Shown here: positions 60,025 through 64,000 of the stretch, piece after piece
Numbering within the stretch: the first letter of the stretch is position 1
How the letters are laid out: each line of letters begins with the position of its first letter
Assembly: GCA_002415135.1 (NCBI GenBank)
Contig: DIBY01000023.1
Coordinates: 141,467-205,466, forward strand
Reading direction: 5' to 3'
DNA: 64,000 nt
Source of the DNA: Flavobacteriales bacterium UBA5040
Lineage (GTDB): Bacteria; Bacteroidota; Bacteroidia; Flavobacteriales; Weeksellaceae
Program-made: the position numbers and the translations under genes
The notes under the pieces: model-generated
The model's database searches: none
Told to the model about the DNA's origin: nothing
The model's input: the letters and a program-made list of their open reading frames with translations, nothing else

Positions 60025-60276
60025 ATGTTAGAAGAAAAAGTTAGAAAAGAAGTTAGTTTAGATAAAAAAACAATTGAAAAACTTAAGATAAAAGCACAGG
60101 AAGACGGCAGGAATTTAAAAAATTATCTTGAAAAAATTCTTATTGAAAAAGCCAATGATGATTTTGAAATTACGGATGCTTATATAAAGATGATCGACGA
60201 AATGCTGGAAAAGAAAGAAAAAGGGTTGATTAATTTTACATCGTGGGAAGACGTCAAAAAGAAATTTAACCGATGA
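60025..60276 (+). CDS. Antitoxin of a RelE/ParE-type module
   Basis: An 83-residue protein with a ribbon-helix-helix-like N-terminus (KVRKEVSLDKKTIEKLKIKA, then DGRNLKNYLEKILIEKA) that would bind the operator upstream, and an acidic/charged C-terminus (EMLEKKEKGLINFTSWEDV) that would wrap around the toxin. The ATG of the toxin gene overlaps its TGA (ATGA), the standard order antitoxin then toxin. The exact family is not determined. Confidence 0.85.
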   Translation: MLEEKVRKEVSLDKKTIEKLKIKAQEDGRNLKNYLEKILIEKANDDFEITDAYIKMIDEMLEKKEKGLINFTSWEDVKKKFNR

Positions 60277-60548
60277 AATATTTCATAACTCTTTCAGACG
60301 AAGCACAAACAGACCTCGCCGAAACGAATGATTACTACTCAAAAAAGAGTCATTCTTTGCTTGACAGATTTTGGAATGATTTAGATAACACGCTTGTAAG
60401 GTTATCGGAAAACCCGTTTCAGTTTCAAGAAAGGTATAAAGGTAATAGAATAATTTTCCTCGAGCATTTTCCATTCGGTGTCCACTATTTTTTGGAAGAA
60501 ACCAAAATTGAAGTTTTTAGAATCCTCCATACAAAAAGAAAATTTTAA
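60273..60548 (+). CDS. RelE/ParE-family toxin
   Basis: A 91-residue protein with the RelE/ParE pattern: KYFITLSDEAQTDLAETNDYY at the N-terminus (read from residue 2; strand then helix), LLDRFWNDLDNTLVRLSENP, and the C-terminal strands NRIIFLEHFPFGVHYFLEET followed by IEVFRILHTKRKF. The ending VFRILHTKR is typical for ParE-like members, which poison gyrase, but RelE-like mRNA cleavage cannot be excluded. Coupled to the antitoxin by a four-base overlap. It looks intact. Confidence 0.88.
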   Translation: MKYFITLSDEAQTDLAETNDYYSKKSHSLLDRFWNDLDNTLVRLSENPFQFQERYKGNRIIFLEHFPFGVHYFLEETKIEVFRILHTKRKF

Positions 60549-60560
60549 ACTAAAAAAACT

Positions 60561-60568
60561 TAATTTTG
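60561..60568 (+). promoter_or_regulatory. -7 element for the 2OG-Fe(II) oxygenase gene
   Basis: TAATTTTG lies between the toxin stop and the ATG at 60593, giving the oxygenase gene its own start with a leader of about 20 bases. Confidence 0.5.
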
Positions 60569-60592
60569 TACCCGAATTCTTAATCAAACAAT

Positions 60593-61543
60593 ATGAAACA
60601 GATCCCAAGTGTGGATTTGCGTGATTTCCTTTCGGGTGAACCGGAACGCAAACAAAAATTTGTAAATGAAATCGGAAAAGCATACGAAGAAATTGGCTTC
60701 GTTGCGCTAAAAGGTCATTTCCTGAATGACCAATTGGTTGATGAACTTTATGGCGAAGTAAAACAATTCTTCGATCTTCCAGTAAAAACCAAGCAGAAAT
60801 ACGAAATCCCCGGAATCGGCGGACAGCGTGGCTATGTCGGTTTCGGAAAAGAAACTGCAAAAGGTTTTAAAAAAGGAGATCTTAAAGAATTTTGGCATTT
60901 CGGACAGTATTTGAACGAAGGCTCAAAATACGCGACTGAATATCCGGATAATGTAGAAGTTGCAGAAAATCCTAAATTCAACATGGTTGGAAAAGAAGCT
61001 TACCAAATGTTGGAGAAAACCGGCGTTTATGTGTTGAGAGCTTTGGCATTGTATCTTAATTTAGATGAGTTTTACTTCGACAAATACGTCGCTGAAGGAA
61101 ATTCTATTTTGAGACCAATTCATTATCCACCGATTACGCAGGAGCCAGACAATGCAGTTCGTGCAGCTGCACACGGCGACATCAATTTAATTACGCTTTT
61201 GATGGGAGCGCAGGGTAAAGGACTTCAGGTCATGAATCACGAAGGAGAATGGATTGATGCAATTGCACAACCAGACGAACTGATGATCAATGTTGGCGAT
61301 ATGTTGTCCAGACATACCAATAACAAATTGAAATCTACGATTCATCAAGTGGTAAATCCGCCAAGGGAATTATGGGGAACTTCAAGATATTCAATTCCAT
61401 TTTTCATGCATCCCGTGAGCGAAATGCCATTGAATGCTTTAGAAAACTGTGTTTATGAAAACAATCCGAAATTGTATGAAGATACAAGTGCGGGAGAATT
61501 TCTTTACGAAAGATTGGTTGAACTTGGTTTGATCAAAAAATAA
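60593..61543 (+). CDS. 2OG-Fe(II) oxygenase, isopenicillin N synthase-like
   Basis: A 316-residue non-heme iron oxygenase. The N-terminal DIOX_N part starts IPSVDLRDFLSGEPERKQKF and includes YEEIGFVALKGHFLNDQLVD; the jelly-roll holds the iron ligands His and Asp in AAHGDINLITLL and the distal His in STIHQVVNP, with Arg-X-Ser (SRYSIPFF) for 2-oxoglutarate. Similar bacterial proteins are widespread, and their substrates are mostly unknown; nothing near it suggests antibiotic synthesis. It is a single gene with its own -7 element and terminator. Confidence 0.93.
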   Translation: MKQIPSVDLRDFLSGEPERKQKFVNEIGKAYEEIGFVALKGHFLNDQLVDELYGEVKQFFDLPVKTKQKYEIPGIGGQRGYVGFGKETAKGFKKGDLKEFWHFGQYLNEGSKYATEYPDNVEVAENPKFNMVGKEAYQMLEKTGVYVLRALALYLNLDEFYFDKYVAEGNSILRPIHYPPITQEPDNAVRAAAHGDINLITLLMGAQGKGLQVMNHEGEWIDAIAQPDELMINVGDMLSRHTNNKLKSTIHQVVNPPRELWGTSRYSIPFFMHPVSEMPLNALENCVYENNPKLYEDTSAGEFLYERLVELGLIKK

Positions 61544-61564
61544 AATTAATCTTTTAAGATGATG

Positions 61565-61592
61565 AGAGCGGGCAATTGGTCCGCTCTTTTTT
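61565..61592 (+). terminator. Terminator of the 2OG-Fe(II) oxygenase gene
   Basis: AGAGCGG (61565-61571) pairs with CCGCTCT (61581-61587), followed by TTTTTT. Confidence 0.85.
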
Positions 61593-61755
61593 GTTTAAAA
61601 CAATACTTACCATTTCTATTATGTTATTTATCATCTCTTTATGATGTCAATATCAACACAATCAATTTAAATCTTTTGTAACTTTAGATTCCTAAAAATC
61701 AAGTGCTGGTCATTTCCTTTTTAGTATTACCCTTAAATTATTAAAATCAAATACT

Positions 61756-63879
61756 ATGAGTGCTAATACCAAAAATTTACGAAATGTGGTTTTGCTCGGA
61801 CATTCCGACAGTGGTAAAACTACATTGATTGAAACCATGTTGTACGAAGGCGGAGCGATTAAGCGCCGTGGCAGTGTAGAAGGTCAAAACACGGTGAGCG
61901 ACAATACTGATTTAGAACATGAAAAAGGGAAAACGCTTTTCTCCCACCAAATGTTCGTAAACTGGCGAAATAATAAAATCAACATTATTGATACGCCGGG
62001 ATTTGATGATTTTATTGGCGAAGTAGTATCTTCTTTAAAAGTGGCAGACACCGCGATTATTGTTTTAAATGCAGCTAATGGCGTAGAAGTAGGAACCGAA
62101 CTGGTTTGGGAATATGTAGAAAAAAATCAGACGCCCACCATTTTCGTGATCAACCAAATGGATCATCCGAAAGCTGATTTCGATAAAACTTTAGAACAGG
62201 CAAAAGAACGGTTTGGTAACAAACTTCTTCCCATTCAATATCCTTATAATTCAGGCGCTAATTTCAATGCTATTATTGATGCTTTAAGAATGGTAATGTA
62301 TGAATTTCCAGCAGATGGTGGGAAACCTGAGAAAAAACCTATTCCTGATAGTGAGATCGACAGAGTCAACGAAATGCACAATGCTTTGGTAGAAATTGCA
62401 GCGGAAAATGAAGAAGGTTTAATGGAAAAATATTTTGATGAAGGTTATCTTTCTGAAGAAGAACTGGCCCACGGAATTACGCTCGCCTTAGCAAAACAAC
62501 AGTTTTTCCCGGTATTTGTAACCAGTGGTTTAAAAGATATGGGAAGTGGCCGATTGATGGGTTTCTTAGATGATATTGCTCCTTCACCCGCCGAAAGACC
62601 TGCCAGAAAATTAGAAAATGGTGATGAAGTTTCTTATGATTCTAACGATAAAACGACGATCTTTATTTACAAAACGATTTCTGAACCGCAAGTCGGATTG
62701 ATTTCCTATTTCAAAGTTTTAAGTGGAAAAATAAAACCCGGCGATGAATTGATCAATGCTGAAAATGGCGAAACCGAAAGGATCTCTCAACTATTTGTAG
62801 CAGAAGGAAAAGACCGCATTCCAGTGGAAGAGTTGGTTGCCGGAGATTTAGGTGTTACTGTAAAATTAAAATCTGCGCGTTCAAACCACACTTTAAACAC
62901 GAAAGGAATAGACCGAAAAGTCCGTCCAATGGAATTCCCGGAAAGCCGCATTAGAAAAGCTATTTTCACCGATGCTGCAGCAGATATGGAAAAACTGGTA
63001 ACGGCTTTACATAAGATTCAAGATGAAGATCCAACCTTGCAACTGGAGCAGTCTGCAGAACTGAAACAGACGATTCTTCATGGTCAGGGACAATTGCATT
63101 TGGATCTGGTCAAAGAAAGATTAGCTGATGACTTTGGCGTAAAAATGAATTTCGCGGAACCAAAAATTTCTTACCGCGAAACCATTACCGGAAATGCAGA
63201 TGCTCATTATCGCCACAAAAAACAATCTGGTGGCAATGGTCAGTTTGGTGAGATCCACATGCGCGTTGAAAATTTTTATGACGGAATGGATGAACCAACA
63301 GGAGTTAACATTCGACAAAAAGATATTGAAGAATTACCTTGGGGTGGAAAACTGGCTTTTTATTGGTGTATCGTTGGTGGTGCTATCGACAACCGTTATA
63401 TCGGCGCCATTAAAAAAGGAATTATGCAGCAAATGAACGATGGTCCGCTAACAGGTTCCCGTTGTCAAAATATTCGGGTTACGATCTATGACGGCAAAAT
63501 GCACAGTGTAGATTCTAATGACATTTCTTTCCAACTGGCGGCGGCTGGCGCATTTAAAGAAGCTTTCCATCAGGCAAAACCTCAGCTTCTGGAACCGATG
63601 TACGCTGTGGAAGTTCTTTGTCCGGATGAAGATACTGGCGATGTAATGGGAGATTTACAAACCCGACGTGCCATTATTTCAGGAATGGATTCTGAAGGTC
63701 ATTATCAAAAAATATTAGCAGACGTTCCATTGGCAGAATTGCACGATTACGGTTCTACGTTACGTTCCATTACTGGTGGACGAGCAAAATTCACCATGAA
63801 GTTTAATGACTACCAATTGGTTCCATCGAATGTTCAACAGAATTTGATTAAAAAACATTCTCAATTGGAAGAAGCCTAG
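61756..63879 (+). CDS. EF-G-like translational GTPase, divergent paralogue
   Basis: A 707-residue five-domain GTPase of the EF-G family. G1 is LLGHSDSGKTTLIE, G3 is DTPGFDDF and domain IV has SGGNGQFGEIHMRVENFYDG (canonical form GGRGQYG). Two features set it apart from main EF-G: switch I is rewritten (DLEHEKGKTLF) and G4 reads NQMDH rather than NKMD. These are traits of EF-G2/FusA2-type paralogues, whose role (not standard elongation) is unsettled. It is monocistronic with no ribosomal-protein genes nearby, unlike fusA. A strong terminator follows. Confidence 0.9.
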   Translation: MSANTKNLRNVVLLGHSDSGKTTLIETMLYEGGAIKRRGSVEGQNTVSDNTDLEHEKGKTLFSHQMFVNWRNNKINIIDTPGFDDFIGEVVSSLKVADTAIIVLNAANGVEVGTELVWEYVEKNQTPTIFVINQMDHPKADFDKTLEQAKERFGNKLLPIQYPYNSGANFNAIIDALRMVMYEFPADGGKPEKKPIPDSEIDRVNEMHNALVEIAAENEEGLMEKYFDEGYLSEEELAHGITLALAKQQFFPVFVTSGLKDMGSGRLMGFLDDIAPSPAERPARKLENGDEVSYDSNDKTTIFIYKTISEPQVGLISYFKVLSGKIKPGDELINAENGETERISQLFVAEGKDRIPVEELVAGDLGVTVKLKSARSNHTLNTKGIDRKVRPMEFPESRIRKAIFTDAAADMEKLVTALHKIQDEDPTLQLEQSAELKQTILHGQGQLHLDLVKERLADDFGVKMNFAEPKISYRETITGNADAHYRHKKQSGGNGQFGEIHMRVENFYDGMDEPTGVNIRQKDIEELPWGGKLAFYWCIVGGAIDNRYIGAIKKGIMQQMNDGPLTGSRCQNIRVTIYDGKMHSVDSNDISFQLAAAGAFKEAFHQAKPQLLEPMYAVEVLCPDEDTGDVMGDLQTRRAIISGMDSEGHYQKILADVPLAELHDYGSTLRSITGGRAKFTMKFNDYQLVPSNVQQNLIKKHSQLEEA

Positions 63880-63940
63880 GGTAAGAGCCAAGGAAAAAGG
63901 AAAAAGAGCCAAGTGAATTGATGAATAACAGTACTAAAAA

Positions 63941-63967
63941 AAACCTCGACGAAAGCCGAGGTTTTTT
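63941..63967 (+). terminator. Terminator of the EF-G-like gene
   Basis: AAACCTCG (63941-63948) pairs with CGAGGTTT (63957-63964) around a GAAA tetraloop region, followed by T residues. Confidence 0.88.
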
Positions 63968-64000
63968 CTATATCAAATTATGTCTAGTCCTGAAATAGCG

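Noticed and set aside
60593..61543. A beta-lactam biosynthesis gene
   Set aside because: The protein is isopenicillin N synthase-like only at fold level; it has an Arg-X-Ser 2-oxoglutarate site, and no peptide synthetase or tailoring gene is nearby.
1..64000. tRNA, rRNA, CRISPR arrays, insertion sequences or prophage genes
   Set aside because: I looked for cloverleaf-like segments, regularly spaced repeats, transposase or integrase motifs and terminal inverted repeats and saw none; short structured RNAs could still be missed by eye.

Overview
The window is a stretch of chromosome from a low-GC member of the Bacteroidota, class Flavobacteriia, most likely the Chryseobacterium/Kaistella/Epilithonimonas group (inference). 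Direct support is the promoter style: more than twenty genes have a TAnnTTTG -7 element a short distance before the start, and recognisable Shine-Dalgarno sites are rare. Gene content agrees: a complete alternative complex III operon (actABCDEF), menD, DUF4271 and DUF4296 genes, and a GbsR-type regulator in front of an RND pump. No rRNA, tRNA, IS element, prophage or CRISPR array was seen, and no gap between genes exceeds 300 bases.

Layout. 21-3637: DUF2809 gene and mutS, divergent from a TrmH-family methyltransferase. 3872-10208: regulator, membrane fusion protein, RND pump and outer-membrane lipoprotein, with a palindromic operator candidate in front and a terminator behind. 10399-19288: bacterial SUI1, nucleoside phosphorylase, tag, fabI, an M28 peptidase coupled to threonine aldolase, a DtxR-type regulator, pruA, and two small stress-type proteins with sigma-54-like promoters. 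19440-25535: zinc metallopeptidase, LTA-synthase-like enzyme, TPR protein with ribH, lipoprotein with apt. 25616-34083: act operon. 34269-41866: SPOR protein, a two-component system, an AHSA1 protein, oligopeptidase B, hemD and DUF4271. 42011-45343: glycosyltransferase, DUF4296 lipoprotein, tgt, lptG. 45337-53623: birA, then rsfS, ftsH, LUD protein, cdsA, psd, a coiled-coil lipoprotein and a CPA2 antiporter. 53637-63879: DUF3820, AI-2E permease, two paralogous membrane proteins, pabB-pabC, menD, a ParE-type toxin-antitoxin pair, a 2OG-Fe(II) oxygenase and an EF-G-like GTPase.

How it works together. The act complex oxidises menaquinol (menD makes a menaquinone precursor) and passes electrons through six hemes in ActA and one in ActE; hemD serves heme synthesis. 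cdsA, psd, lptG, the LTA-synthase-like protein and the glycosyltransferase serve the envelope. rsfS, the SUI1 protein, tgt, the TrmH enzyme and the EF-G-like protein act on ribosomes or RNA.

This is mostly ordinary core genome, and I did not find a clear new defence or biosynthetic system. The observations most worth following are three genes whose -7 element sits exactly four bases before the ATG (possible leaderless mRNAs), a shared sigma-54-like promoter for two small stress proteins, two dyads around the DtxR-type gene promoter, a tRNA-guanine transglycosylase lacking its zinc cysteines, and an EF-G paralogue with an altered guanine-specificity motif.
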